Assembly (NCBI GenBank): GCA_002633025.1
Contig: NMRB01001408.1
Location: 46,620-110,619 of the forward strand
Source of the DNA: Notospermus geniculatus
Taxonomy: Eukaryota; Nemertea; Pilidiophora; Heteronemertea; Lineidae
Reading direction: 5' to 3'
Length of the DNA stretch: 64,000 bases
In this document: positions 11,601-26,600 of the stretch, piece by piece
How the letters are laid out: the number at the start of each line of letters is the position of its first letter
How positions within the stretch are numbered: position 1 is the stretch's first letter
Notes under the pieces: generated by a model
Told to the model about the DNA's origin: nothing
The model's input: the letters and a program-made list of their open reading frames with translations, nothing else
The model's database searches: none
Position numbers and translations under genes: made by a program

Positions 11601-14600
11601 CAGTTTCATAATTTCCAATATGAGTGAGGGCAGATGTCCACTCATATAAGTCCCATATGCATGATGACAATCACAATACATGTACCGGTACATCAGATTT
11701 ACCGACTAAAGAAAAACATTGAAAAATGAAAATCAGTATGCTATTTTGACATGATCTTTTGTTCATTTCAGATTCACTTTTGTGAAGTGCGAAAAGAATG
11801 CTGTTTTAAAACCGAAGTTCTCAGCCACTACAGAAATGAACGGCGAAACAGTAGTGAACCTATGTGGTGCGGGGCAAGTTTATGTGATGGCAACTGGCCG
11901 AATTGGGGATTCCTTTGATCCCAGTATTTACATAGAAGGTGTAAGTTTAATCATAATTTCAAAACCTAGAGCTTGGTTATCCTTAAATTACCTGCAATTG
12001 ACATATGTATTTTGATGAAAAGTGTATACGGTATATGTCAAATGTCATATCATGAATTTTCATCTATGCCCAAGCTGATGACAGTAATCCCCACACTGTT
12101 GTTACAGTTAAAACCAAGTAGACTAGCACATTGACTTTCATGATCATTGACATTCTTCAGGGTTTATGTGCGTCAGATTCAGATGATTCAGATCTGCCAG
12201 CTGTTCTTCCACCACAAAGCGAAACTGTAAGGAAAATGCCACGGCTGTCGTTACAACACTCTTCGAGTGTGTCAGACATCAGCAGGTATGACGATTCGTA
12301 ACTGCCACCCTGTGTAATTTGTCTGTAGTTTTTATGTTTTGGACCCCTTCACTGTTTTTATGGTTGGTGTAACCTTGGAGGAATTATACTGACAATATAA
12401 TTCCTCCAAGGTGTAATGAAAACTACGAAAAAACAAACAAGTGAGAACCCCATTTCATTTCGTCAGGCTCACTGTACATGTAGTTCCTGATTCATATCAA
12501 CCCGAGCTCCCACAGCAGAGACTGATGAACTATCGTATCTGCTCCATGTAATATTTGCCACCCAGCTGATCTGGGTGTGTTTCAAAATAGGTCACCCAAG
12601 AAAATGGGGCAAAATTCAACATTAAAAAGATCACAAAAAGGGGCTGGAAGGTGAAAAATCAAAAAGTCCAGTTCTGCGCCCGTAAGTCATACAGACTTCA
12701 AACTTGCAGGGATGATACATCATAGGGTGCAGACACCACTTTTGGGTAACATGGAATAATTGCATGGTTATGACCTAATTAAATTAAACAATGGATTTTT
12801 CAGCTGCAGAAAAATCAGTGAAAATGATGTTATATTTTGGCAAGAATGGGTAGGCAGCTTAAGCAGGGGTTTATCTTTGGATTAAAACCCTAAAATGAAA
12901 AAAATATATTTTGTTTTTATGAAAAAAGGGCTTTGAAGAAGACACCAATTTGGGTGTAAACCATGGATAGAAGAGGCAAATATTCTTGCCATAATCAACA
13001 CACCATAACACTGACATAACACTTCACAGAATGTGGGTCAGGCCTAGGAAAAGGGACAGGTCCATTCAATTGTTAGTCAATTTTTATCATGAGTGGCCTG
13101 TGACCAGAGGTGTTGGCAATCAGGGCTATTGTCACCTTTTCATTCACTGATTCACTTGCCTGGTCTCACCTAGTCTGAAAGGAAATGACTGGCAAAGATT
13201 ATGCAACCCACCCCCATGGATGGTCAATAAAGCCCTATTCCCTAACTATTGAACTCGTCATCATAAAGTCAAGTCAGAAATGGATAAGCCTGGGTCACTG
13301 GAGTGTTTTTCTATTCATTTTTGTTATGGTCATTCCAACCATTACTCATATCCCCTCTTACAGGCGCAGAACTGGACTTTTTGATTTTTCACCTTCCAGC
13401 CCCTTTGTGCCATTGATTTTTCCAAAAATCAAACATACATGTAGTAATCAATAATATAGACCTTTAGCTATTAGTTTCTCCATCTTGGATGTACAGTGTA
13501 CATTTATTTGGAGGAGGGTATTAAAAATTGAGCTTACCAGCAAAATCTATCGTTCCGCCCGACATCAAAACTTCCTTCTATTGTTAGACTTGAAAGGGTT
13601 AATTTAGAGTTCCATGACACCGAGATCTGTCATGAATATTGTAGAGTTTCAAGAACCAGCCTGTCACCAGTAGACAAAAGAATGGTAAAATTATTTTGGT
13701 GTCAGACGGAACACTTCTTGAAACACACCCATCTGCTGATGGCTGTTCTTTTGTCCTGGGAAGGGAAAACAACTTCTGGATCAGCAGATGCAGTCATGCC
13801 ATGTGCTTCTGCTTTTCATGCAGGTAATATATGTATGGCATCTGTTTTTCTCCTCTCAGCATTACGGATTGGGGTGCCACAAGAACGAATGAAAACGGGG
13901 GAAAATATGTGGCCCTCTTCACAGCAACAGTAGTCACATGTCGCTCAGAAGGTACACTGCAACGAATTAAAATGACACCAGAAGAGAATGGAAGAAGTAC
14001 GTTATTTCAGATTGGCGTAACAGACAGACAATTGAAAGTGACACGTTTGGTCTCAACCTGCCTAGCAAAGAGTGACAGGCGGCTGGTTTTGCTGTGGAGG
14101 GTCACATATTGAAGATTTTACTAAGGTGTGAGTGACCCAACCTTGGTCTAGTGATTTTGTGTGGCTGATAATCCTTGTTAATAGTGTAACCTCAGTGTGG
14201 TTTTTACGAAATTTTGAGAATTCTAATAAACCCTGTGTATTTCAGTGAGACACTGCTGTCAGCGGGCCAGGAAACTGCACCACAACCGCCAGCGGTCACT
14301 TCTGCGACCAGCACATGTACTTACAGGTAGGAATGTTGGTTACTTGGTTACCTCTGCAATGTGCCCCATTAATTGTGATGGAGATTTTTTATGGCAGGAC
14401 ATAAATATTTACAATTTATGTAACCATACTTGGTTAACGTAATTGGTTTGGGTTTCTTTTTCTTTTTGTGAGCACAATGGCACTGGAGTGGATATTTCAT
14501 TTTTGGGAACTTCATGGTTGGTCATAGAAAAAATGTACATGTAGTTAGAAGAATCTCTACACAAATTGAAAAATGCTGAATGATATTAGAGTTACCGTAC

Positions 14601-17600
14601 ATTATAATTACATCTTAACTAATTGGATATCCTAATTTTTGTTATTATACAGCCAGTACCTGGATCTTGGTGTTGAGTATCATCATGAAGAAGATGAGGA
14701 GGAAGATGATGATATAAATTTGGCGATAATCGCATCGCTGCAAGAAGATAATGGGTAAGCACAATGTATTAAAAAGAGAATGGTATCTATCTTTATATTC
14801 CTTTCCAAATCCAAGCAAAAAACGTGAATCAGAGCTGATGAACTGAAAGAAATGGAAAGATGTTGTACTTCACAATGTTTATGTGTAAATGAGTGGAGTG
14901 ACTTTCACTTTGTTAAAAGAGATAATATTTTCACTTACCATCCTCAGGGTCGGCAAGGACACATCATTAGCATGTGAGCTAACGAAGTTGCAAAGCAAGA
15001 TTAATGATGAGAATTCCTCCAAATTTAACATCAATCGGCAGTTAGTTTTGGAAGGAGCCTTGAGAGGGTTTCGCAGGAAGACGTACAGCCCATTCAATCG
15101 TATGTCGGTGATCTTCACGGACACCAAATCTGTTGGTGAAGGCGCAATCGATGTTGGAGGTCCAACACGTGAATTTCTCCGTTTGCTGATGAGAGAATTG
15201 GAGGAGTCTTGTATCTTTGAGGGGCCACCTCATAACAAGTTTCTTGCATTAAATGCTTCAGGTAAGTTAAGTATAATCTTAATACCTTATAGAGGAGGAA
15301 TCTGAAGTGACCAAAACGTGAATTAGGAATGATTTCTCTGGAGTCTTCATTATTGCTAGCACTACATTCTGTTCAATTCCGTACACATGTACAGTCTATT
15401 TTGGACAACTGTGTACTTTGGCTGACTGTTGGTGCCTCGCCACTATACTGTTTTCTAATGCATATATGACGTCAGCAGGATTGAAGAGTGCAATGTTTTC
15501 CTTTTCAGCTATGTCAGATGACTTGTATTATATGGCTGGACGAATTATTGCAGTCTCCCTTATTCATGGAGGTCCACCCCCTGGGTTTTTTAGTGGCACT
15601 CTGTATGAGTGCATTGTCAGTAACAATCTGGCTGGAAGGACAATCACCCCTACTGTAGATGAGATAACTGATTCAGATGTGCAAAGCCAGGTCAGAAAGG
15701 TATGTTTGATTGCATTTGTTCCCTGTTGTTGATTCTGGCTTGAACACTCATTTGTTTATTTTTTTACAGATTGACCCTTCAAATAAATGACTAATTAGTC
15801 CTTTCCAGATACCTAAGGCAAATGGTACTTAAGCCTTGGTCACACTGTGGCGACTTAGGAGGGTGAATCCCCGCGAACGAGAATGAAATGGTCCACAGAC
15901 AATGTGCATGCCTCTTTCTGTCATTACGCTGTTATGTCCACCATTTCATTCTAGTTCGCGGGGATTCGCCATATGCACAAAACATCTTAAGTGTAATTTT
16001 TTGAGAATTTCCCAAAGAATTTCCTTAAGTAATCATCCTTAACCTGAGTGGTATGCATAAAGCATCTTAAGATGAGGATTTTCTTAAAACTCTCCTTAAC
16101 TTTAAGGTACCTCATCAAGTCTCTTAATTGAAAATTTTGTCCTTATTTCCAGCAAAAAATACAGAAATTGTGTCTTTGACCTATTCAAAGATGTAGCGCA
16201 GCATCATTTCTTCATACCTCTTATTATTGTTGGTTACACTGAAGATAATGAAGTCAGAGGGTTTTACGGGTACCAATATATGGGACAGTGAAAATCCCTT
16301 TGATTTTGGCTTGGGTGAGGGGATTTTACTTTGATGGAATGGAAATATTCATACTCTTCATTTAATATCAATCTTCTTGCTACAGATAGATTGACAGAAG
16401 CCACGCAGTTCTGCCTTACTAAGAGAAATCCCACTGAGTTGAGAAAATTCCTATTACCGGTACTTAAGAAAATTCTCAGCTCAGGAAATTCGTAAGGTGC
16501 TTTGTGCATGCCACTTGAAGGATTTCCTTAGCTGAGAATTCTTTTCCGAGGTTAAGGATAATCTTACACTTAATATAAGGATTTTTTGTGCATATGGGGC
16601 CTGTTCACTAGACGAGCTATTGCACAATACTTTAACAGGCAAGTCCAGTGGTTAAGTTTATAATGCATGTCACCTTGCCTATTGGCTGTGTTTGTGATCA
16701 GACGAGCTATTGCACAATACTTTAACAGGCAAGTCCAGTGGTTAAGTTTATAATGCATGTCACCTTGCCTATTGGCTGTGTTTGTGATCAAGCTGTTAGT
16801 AATAGACTAACCACAACTGACAAGGCTAACCAAGTGCGATTTGCCTTCCCTTGGGTATCTGGAAAGAACTTTACTTGTTGATAACTAGCTGAAGGATTTA
16901 ACATCTTTTACAGATTAGAGATGCAAGCACCATGACACAACTCCAGGCTGCAGTAAATGAAGCGTCAAGTTTTTTGAGTCTGGCTGGATGCCTTGCTCCT
17001 GTCAAGTGTGTTGGTGATGGTCACCGAATTGCAAACCGAGCCGCTCACTTCTATGTGGTTGACCGTCTACGATCTCCTCTGGAACGGTAAGCCTGACTGA
17101 ACACAAATGCTCATCAGAGGGTGTCAAAAAATCTCCTGACCAAATTTGGAACCCTGTGGAAAGTTCATTGAAAGAAACACCAAGTTCATAGCAGCCTGCT
17201 GTGATTAGTGCAGTACTCTGTACATGTAGGCACATTTGGGTGAGCACTTTATAAGATGCACCATCGTAACTTTCCATGATGATTGCAACGTCATCAGAAT
17301 GATGCAAATTTTAGAATTGCACATGGGTTTTGTTTACTGTTTGGGTGACCAAACAACTCTGGGGTGCCTTCCCAACCAAAGGGTCCAATAAGGTACCTAC
17401 CAATATTGATTCAACAAGGATTGTACGCCAATCATGTGGTATTAACCCATTCCCAGCCAAGGCTAAGGGTCTAAAGATATCATTTCGATTCACCAGGGAT
17501 TGTTGTTCAGGTGTCATTCCTCCATGGTAGACCACTGTTGATTTGACTTTTTTCAAGTCATCGTTCACACATAAAATTGAACTCAATATTAACCCTTTGC

Positions 17601-20600
17601 CACTCAGTTACTTGACAATATTCACCTCTCAGTTACAATTGACTGTCAGTTCGGTTTCACAGTAGATCCGACCCCCCCCCCCCCCCCCNCCCCCCAGGCC
17701 AAACCGAGCAAAGATCTGACAATTTGACATCTCCACCCAGTCATCTTAATGTAAAGCAGATTTCACCCTTTCACTCAGCAAGTGAACCTTCCGTTCAGTT
17801 TTCCCTCACAGGGGACCATCAAATTTGCTGTCAAGCAAATTTCTCAATTCTAGTTTTCATAGACATTAGACAGACATCGGGAAGGAAGTCATGCAGTCCT
17901 AAACATCTAACATCGAAATGACTAAAAATAGGCAACAGTTTGAAAATTGAACACCGAAAAAACATTATTTTGTTTTCAGCTTCAAAGATGGACTCAAAAC
18001 TTTGGGGCTGTTGGACAGCATTCATGCTAACAAACATCTTTATAAAGACATCTTCTGCTGTCAACCAACAACACTTACAGCAGGCATGCTTGTGGATATT
18101 TTTGAGGTGGACTTCTCGCCAAAGGATTCTAACAAGTATAGAAGTGAAAGTAAAGTTTTAGGTTGGTGGAGAGATCTGCTCCAGGATATAGCAGGTACAA
18201 CTTCAATGACTGAGTTTTAAGTTTGCAATATTTTTTCATGGTGCACCAGAACTTATGTACCTGTTGGTGACAGTATTTCAATTCGGGGGAGATTGCATCC
18301 GATCCCGGTGCACTTTCTACACAGTCTTCACCAGTTCATGAAGTATTAAACTGGAATGAAATGAACATAATGAAATGGCCAGATTAAACTCCTACTCTTC
18401 TGTTTTTCAGAGGATGATGCCGGAGTCAAGGATGAAGATTCTCAGGAACCAATGAAAGTTTCTCTGAAGGATGTGCTAATTTTTGCTACCGGTGCAGACC
18501 AGGTTCCACCATTGGGTTTTCACCCTGTGCCCACCATTAGTTTCATCTACGAAGCACCTGTAATCGATGGTAAAGTTTGCAAGCACTTTCCAACTGCAAG
18601 CACATGCGCCCTGCAGCTGAGACTGCCAGTTACACCAACTTACGAAGTCTTTAAAAGAAATGTTGTCCTGGGCATTGCTTGTTCACCAGGATTTGGCTTT
18701 GCTTAGCTGTACCCTTGCTGACAACTACCAAGATACCAAATTGTACATGCATTGTTTTGCCACCAGAGGGCAGTACTGAAAACATAGGAAGTGCCCTCAG
18801 TCCATTGATATTGTTCGCAGATTATGATGACATTTTTATGTTCAGAGTATCATGTTCATTTTATCACAGTATCATGTTCATTGATTTAATCACATGCTGA
18901 TGATGTGTTTGTAAAAAGTGCAGATTTGTTTCTGCTTGACACCTTGATGCGTACGTCCGTAGCATTCCTGTGTCAAATTCCGTTACTTTACTGCTTCTGA
19001 TGACTTCCATCACCATATTACCGGTAATATGCCAAGCGGGCAGTGCCATTTTAGCACAATATTTTTATCTCTTCCTGTTTGTGTCAGTTTTATGCAAGAA
19101 CGCACATGTATTGGAATGTTCATAGTGCATTTGTCTGTTACGTATTTAGACAACATTTGTGGGGCACCAAACAGTATGTTTTAAACTGGCCTATACATTT
19201 CTGTCAGGTAAAGATGGTGAGAGTTTTGATTGCTGTTCATACGTTGTACTATTGAATTACATTTGAAATGTGTGGACACTCAAGTTTTTGTAGTCCTTTT
19301 TACCAAATCTACAAGTATTTACTGGAAACTGCTGTGTCAGAAGGCAAAGGGGCACTGTTTATCGAACATTCATCATTTTCTAGCTCTTGTTGACATTACT
19401 CTCTCAACACTGGGTGTCAAATAAAAAAGAACTACATGTATGTAGTTTATGTGAGATAATAAATTACTCGCTAAATGTATGGGTACTTACACTGCTGAAT
19501 ATTAATAAAATAGAATCTCGTGTATTTTATAGAACCTAAATTTTATTATAAATCTATTCCTATGTTGTTGGTGTATTTCAAAGATGGGAATTAAACTATC
19601 TAGTCCACGGCAGACAATCCATGCCAGTTGTCCATTGCTTCAGGTTTAATCCTGTGCAGTTGCATTGTAGCAGAAGTACATGTAGTTGCAGTTGATGCTG
19701 TGTGGTATGCAGAACTCTACGGGTAAAGGACGTTGACATTTTTGCTGTACAGTGATTGGATGGTTCCACTTTCCAGATAGCATTGTCGCAGGATGTGAAT
19801 TTCTCATTTGGAGACAGGTGCTCCCATCTGGAAAGTGGTGATAACTAGTGTCGGGTTTTAGGTCACATGTAGGGGCCTACCGGTATGTTTGCTTAGAACT
19901 TTCTCACATAATCCCTACTTCTGTTGTATTGTTGGAAATTTAGATTCAAATTTTTTAAATTTTTTTAGCTCACCGAGGTGAGCTGTTGCATCCAATGGTG
20001 ACGTTTTTGCTGCACAAATGGTCCGTGGACAATTTCAGTTGACATGCTGCCATCCAGAGTGGAAATCTCTACGTAGCCTAAAAAGGTACATGTGATCCGA
20101 GGTACATGTATTATCGTGTGTGATGTCCTTGTTGCAGTGACCCCTCTCACAAACATTTCTTCGGGGATAAATGTTACTGTAGCTTTCATATTTTTTTGAA
20201 GTGGCAGCAAAAACTTTTGCCTTCTTCATCCAAAATACTGAAGACAGTAGGTACCAGATTAAATACATGTATGTTTACGAACATAAATTTTGTCGAATTG
20301 TTTTCTTTTATTTCACACATGAGCCATACAAATGCATGGAAATAATAACAATCTTGTTTGTCAACAAGATAAAGGGTTAGGATACACTGCATCTTCATCA
20401 AGAAGATAAATTACTGCACTGGTGTAGTATAGGAATAGGCAGCCGCCCCTTTAAAGGGTGACCGTGTGTAACCCCCGTAGAGAAGCCCCATATGGAGAGA
20501 GAGAGGACTACGAATAAAACCTAAGAGGATGATTTGGTACCTCACTCGTTATCACTACGACTACTCCACGATCCCTCCCCCCGAAACACACGAGACTGGA

Positions 20601-23600
20601 TTACCAATTTCACCAGCTAGATAAATCAGTTGACGGTATTTCTCGGCAAGTCCTATGTAAATGTGCCCCAGCAGACTGCTGGGTCACATTTAGGGCTTGC
20701 ATAGACAATATTGTTCCAACACAACAATGACAAATTCCGGTTCAAGTATACAAGTCGCCAGCATGCACAGCTTTAATACCGCACTCATGTCTCCAGCTAC
20801 ACAGCTTAAAAATTTAGCTGCGGACATTCTCCATAATGAATGAAAACTCTCTACGTGTTTAATTTCCTGTTGAGAAATCCAACAGTTGACAAGAATAGAT
20901 TGACACCATAACAGCCATCATCAGAGAGTGGATCAACCTCAGCCTGAAGCTGTAATAAGTCCTCCTCAGTTAAACCCAATGGCAGTTCTGGTACTTGCAC
21001 GTCATTGTTTGTCTGGATATCAGGTACGGGACCATCTTCATCAGTAGTGTTGACAAGACTGTTGTGGAGTGAAGCACTGTTCTGTTCAAGCATACCACCA
21101 AGAAAGAGCATGTTTGGAGACCTGTTGTTCTCTGTACGAATGGGATGATTATTCCATTGATTTTGAAATTCCTCAAGAGCCCGGTTGATGCGTGGACAAA
21201 ACACAAAGCGCACAGCATAGACATGCACCGCATTGTACCTGTCTGCCATACCCGTGGATTCTAATCTGTCAAAGATTTCTGAGAAAACTGATGTTACACT
21301 TTCTCTCACATCTCTCCAAAGTCGTTCAATCCTTTGGTTGTGCGTGGACAAACCAGTTATGAAACTACCACGGTTTAGCCCCATCTCCTGCAACATATAA
21401 CGTCCAACTAAGACATTTTCCGTGCCATAATCGCAACGTACACGGGATGGACAGCCATATGCAGCAACTGCATTTGCGAAACACTCCATTACAATGGCTG
21501 CTTTGTTAGATGTTGAACATCGTAGATACGTGCAAAGTCGAGAGAAGCCATCGACTCCTCCATGAATAACGAAGCCGAATGGGTCAATCAGTTTATGATT
21601 TCCATCAATGTGCCTGAAATGAAATGGAAATTAACAATACAGACTTCATATTAAAAGAGTTTCTGTAAATTATTCTTGTCAGATTCTTGTCAGTGTGCAA
21701 AATGATAATAGGTCTATAAACCTATTATCATTTTGCACACTGACAAGAATCTTGTTTGTTCAACACCGGGTAATTCATTCACTATTATTCTTTCCTGCAA
21801 TGTTCCAAATACAATACCAAATGATGGGCCTTCCAATGCAACAACTATTTGAAAAGAAAATATTGCAATTATGAACAAGAGACGGGTACATTGTACATGT
21901 ACTGAAAGAATTGATAATGTTGATGAAAGATCAACATATTTACATCCTGATCAAGCTCCAGAGCAGAAAGTTAGTGATTACCATATGTAATTGGGTGCTG
22001 GAACATAATAACGCCGCCTGTATATTACACATCTTCGACGAAGTGCTCTACCGACTGGATCTATCCTTGTAAGGCTGTCCCTGATACGCTGTCGTTGCAC
22101 TCTGTATCCTGTAATGGTAAAAAGAGTAAGCAAAAAATGGATATGCTACACCGAATGTGTTAGAACTGGTGTCCTAGATAGTAGGGGCCTACATGTAAAG
22201 TTATTCATAGACTATCAACATTATTCACTTACCTCTGGCACGGAGAGCACCCAGCATGAGGGTTTCTCCACAAGTCGGGGTCAATTCCATAGCAGAACGT
22301 ACAATCTCATCCAGCTCATCATCAGTGAGGTTAGAATATTCCAATCCCGCTTCTCGAAATTCTGTTGTGTGCCGTCTATTTCTTAACGTTCTTTCACTCA
22401 CGCCGAGAATATTGGAGATTGATCGCCAGTTAAAGCCAGCATCTCGCAATGACTTTACAGTTGCAGAATGTACACTTATTTCTGGGCGTCCACTCTGGCG
22501 ATGGTGTCCCATAGGCCTGTGTAAGGTAGTCATTGTTTCATGTCCTTGGCCTCCGACGTGCCCTACCGGTTGCATTTGGTGATGGTCATTCATCAGTTGA
22601 TGAATCTTGGTTTCAAAAATTTCTCTCAGTTTCAGAACATGTGCCAACAATGCACATATAAGATATATTAAATCTCTTGCAGCATGCTCAATGGTTCCCT
22701 CGTCCCCGTTACTGAACACCTCAATCGACCTCGAGTACATAACATTAACAATGCCTGCGAATTCGTTAACCTGACGATAGTACTGTTCAGCTACATTAAG
22801 ATCATTACTGGTTGAGTGCGGATAGGCCTCAGCAACGAATCGGGCAAGTGCCAACCAGAATTCCGAAATGGGCCCGTCAGTGGCCCTACCAGTGTCATTT
22901 CCAGATCTTGAACGGAACATGCTTTAAAAAGTGCTAATTCGGGCATTATTTATTATCAATTTTTGTTGTTCTTTTCTTTCCTGATGCATTTGTCAGCATG
23001 CATGTAGGCCTATGCACTGGCGTTGCGTGATATAACCAAAGTACCGCATGGTCAACCTCGCTCCAGGTATATCAAACAGGGCATGGCTCATTCTCCGGTA
23101 GGGTGAGAGGGTAGTAATTGGTCATGTGACTTTTTTGGTCACGTGAATGTTGAACGAATTTTTTCAAGAAGTCACGTGATTGTTGAAAAAAATTTTTCAA
23201 GATGTTGAACGATTTTTTTCAAGAAGTCACTGAATGTTGAAAAAATTTTTTCAAGATGTTGAACGATTTTTTTCAAGAAGTCACTGAATGTTGAAAAATT
23301 TTTTTCAAGATGTTGAACGATTTTTTTCAAGAAGTCACTGAATGTTGAAAAAATTTTTTCAAGATGTTGAACGATTTTTTTCAATTTAATCAAGAAGTCA
23401 CTGAATGTTGAAAAAATTTTTTCAAGATGTTGAACGAAAAAAATGTTGACATATGTTTGAAAATGTTGTCAATGTTTTTTGAAAGTTGACACATGTTTGA
23501 AAAATTCTTGTCGGGTATTTCGTTGTGTTGACATGTGTTTCTCAAATGTTGACATGTTTTTCACAAATGTTGACATGTTTTTCACAGGGTTGAATAAATT

Positions 23601-26600
23601 CCGCTTTGGCGTGCCATAAGCTACACATACCAGGAAGATTTTTTTCAGATGGGACAAACATGCAAGAGATAGTTTAGACAAAACAAAGCGTTTGGAGTTT
23701 GGTTCCCTGACTGTGTCAAACACGTGAAAACGGGGAGACAAGTGCCGTAAGAAGCTTCATTTAAACAGACGTGCAGTAATCTCTTGAAAGATACTTTAGT
23801 CATCTTACCATTGGGGAAGTTTGTTTGGGAGATCGGGGTGACTTCGGTGAAATATTGACATAAGAATGATAATCCGGCTCCAGCTTGCCGTTGGGGTTTC
23901 TCATGGCCGGTTTCGGGGGTGGCTTTTTCAAATCCTTGGGCATCGCTGGCAAGGTGATCGGAATTATGTCGGCATAATTTATTGCTTCGATTTCTGGAGT
24001 GGAGACTGACGATCTGAATGTAAGAGAGAGATTAGTTTTTACCAAAACTCGCTTCTGATTGGTTGAATATGTGTGGACAAAAACTATTTTTTTTCTCGAT
24101 TGGTTGATTTAAAAGTCAACATACAAAGAGAATTAAATAAAAAAGTACTTATTGCATGCAATGTCCATAATAGAAAAGGGCTTTGCCGAACCCGGTGTAA
24201 CGTTTTTCAGCGAGCCCCGTGTGTTAGTGTGCCGTTTTTCTGTGTGATTTAATACCATTGTTCGGAACACACTGGGAAATGGGATCGCTGTTTCCCTGTG
24301 TGTGTCTCATTGTCAAGTCGCCGCTTATTCCGTCAATCTATTGTAATGTCACTCTGGCACACGGGCCACACTGAAAAACTTTACACCGGCCTTCCGGTAA
24401 GGTTGCTTCAAGCCCGTGCAGCGTGTAATGTATCGTGTATAGCATGCATGTAAACCCAGCTTACATGCATGTACATGTACATGCATGTACCCACATATAC
24501 ATGTACATGGTATGCTATACTACATTAGTAAGCCATTTTCGAACGTAGCCCTATAGGCCTACCCGAGAGTCCTCGGCGTATTTTTCGTCTTTGCTTACTT
24601 CGTATTCGTGGAACCTACTGCCACATCAACATAGTTCAGCTCTTGGCAAGATCCTCGCTGGTTAGCGACTCGGTCAATTCCATCTAGTGACCCATTAGAC
24701 GACAATTCTTCCTTAGAATACTGTCTTGCCGGTAATGGCGGCGTGAAATCATCCACAACAAAGACATCATCAGAGTTTTCCTCATTTGCTTTCCTGCCTG
24801 CCGCACCCTTTTCCTGCTTGTCAGCCGACAGTGCGTTCGTCTTTTTGATTTTTATCACCGAAGAATAAAGGGAGTTCAAATCCACAGTGGCTTCGTTGTC
24901 GAGTGAATCTGCAGATAAGGGCTCACTGAAGCTGTGTGATTTAGGTTTCACATAAGGTTTAATAGTCTCTTCTTGTTCTCTCTGTTTCGTATCTGGAACC
25001 CACGAAATCGAAAACTCTCCAATCTCAGCGTAATCACCCAACTCTTCCTTTTGAACGGTCATAGGTGGTCTGGTCTTTCGGAGAGTACTTGACCGTCTGG
25101 GAGGTGGGGCTTTTCGATAGATCTGTGATTCTCTCAAACTAGTTCTAATATATCTGATGTAGTCGTACATGTCTTTTCCCTGAAGGAGAAGAACGGTGGC
25201 TATAAAACCTAACTCGAACCGATGCAACGTGGACGAAAATGATTGTAGGCCTACATGTATTTTTCCATTAGGGCTGAAGCCCAAGCTTTATTGGAAGAGG
25301 CCATCTCAAGCTACTCATGTTCCTCACTGGGTATTTTTTTTGCCCTTTCAAATGCACAAGGTACTGAGTAGGAAAATATAGTAGGATGGGCAGTAGGCAG
25401 CAAATCTGATCTCTCTATTGGGGTAGCAACACTCTGAACCACAGAGTCATGACTTTTATTAATTTATCGTCATTGACTCTGATGTATCATGGCCGCCATA
25501 CTGCAGAGACTACTTATTTTCAGTGGTCATGTGATCTCATCTGGTCATGTGACAAACAAGATGGCCGGAAAACGCCAAGCAAACGTTATAAAGTAGATCA
25601 CCAAAAACACCGAAAAACCTGCTGTAAACACCGGTTTAACGCCTGTTTAATGATGGAATAAATATATTCATCAGCTATGTACACGATGTTTGTTGAATTA
25701 CAAGCAAAACTGTCGTCGTTTCAAGGGACTATTCAACATGCGGATGCAACTTGGATGTTAGTCGGTCAAGCTTCTCACTTCCGGCGCAGTGGGTAGAATT
25801 CACCGCTGTATCGCTGCGCAAGATGGCGCCCATAATACAGTCGAGATATGTACGGAGGCCCGTCGGAAATTGCCGAAGTACATACGAAGATGACGTCGAT
25901 TGGGGGTAGCAACTGTGGGTTTGTTGAATTCTGCCTGTCATCCCGTCCATGTGCAGTACATGTGCGAAGTATGTATTTTCCTCTTATCATTTTCATCGGT
26001 AACCTTTCGAGCGGTCGACTCAAGTGATGACGAACACTAGGCCTACCGGTATAGGAAGTACATGTACTCTATCATGCAAAATGTGCAATCGAGGAAGTTC
26101 TCAAAATCTCTACTCGGACCATCCTGAAGAAATCAGGTCCTCTTAGCTTAGCTCCCTAAACTCGCACGCACGAGTTAGGGAGGTAAGCTAAGAGGACCTG
26201 ATTTCTTCAGGATGTACTCGGACATGATTGCCATTTTCAACACAAAGAGATTTGTTGGTACAGTACTGTACATGTACGTACCTCGCTTTCATCGACATCT
26301 AAGACCTGTTCCAAGTTAGCTGCTGGTGTCAAACCCTTGCGGCCGTTCGCCCTTAAAAAGTACAGAATCACGAGATGGATGAAAATATATCACAAAGTAA
26401 TAATGTGTTACATTTACATGTAATCACGAGAAACGAATCAAAGAAACCTTGCAATGGCTATTGAGCGTCTTCATCAGTGTGACCAGGGAATATCACCAAA
26501 AATACGTACGGCGAAATACGTTACGGGGCTTGCTTATACATTTTTGATAATCGCACAATGTTTCCTTTGACTTACTGAACAAGCCACCACCCATCCATAC

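Larger units (their letters stand above)
9394..23618. mobile_element. 14.2-kb DNA transposon (IS3EU-like) with HECT ligase cargo
   Basis: The termini are inverted repeats starting TATGGCACGCCAAAGCGG, with the complement ending at 23618. They are flanked by the 6-bp direct repeat AGCTAC (9388-9393 and 23619-23624). Inside are a plus-strand HECT gene (10620-18706) and a minus-strand DDE transposase gene (20851-22920). The copy B intron lacks the element. DDE type, 6-bp target duplication and eukaryotic IS3-like spacing suggest the IS3EU group, but this is from memory of the group and not from a search. The autonomous gene set looks intact. It lies in an intron of the organizer gene, antisense to its HECT cargo. 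Confidence 0.85.

Noticed and set aside
10620-18706. HECT gene as a host locus
   Set aside because: It lies between matching inverted repeats with a target duplication, next to the transposase gene, and is absent from the duplicate copy B.
9388-23624. CRISPR or bacterial insertion sequence interpretation of repeats
   Set aside because: Introns, SINEs and eukaryotic gene families show this is animal DNA; the repeats are transposon ends.
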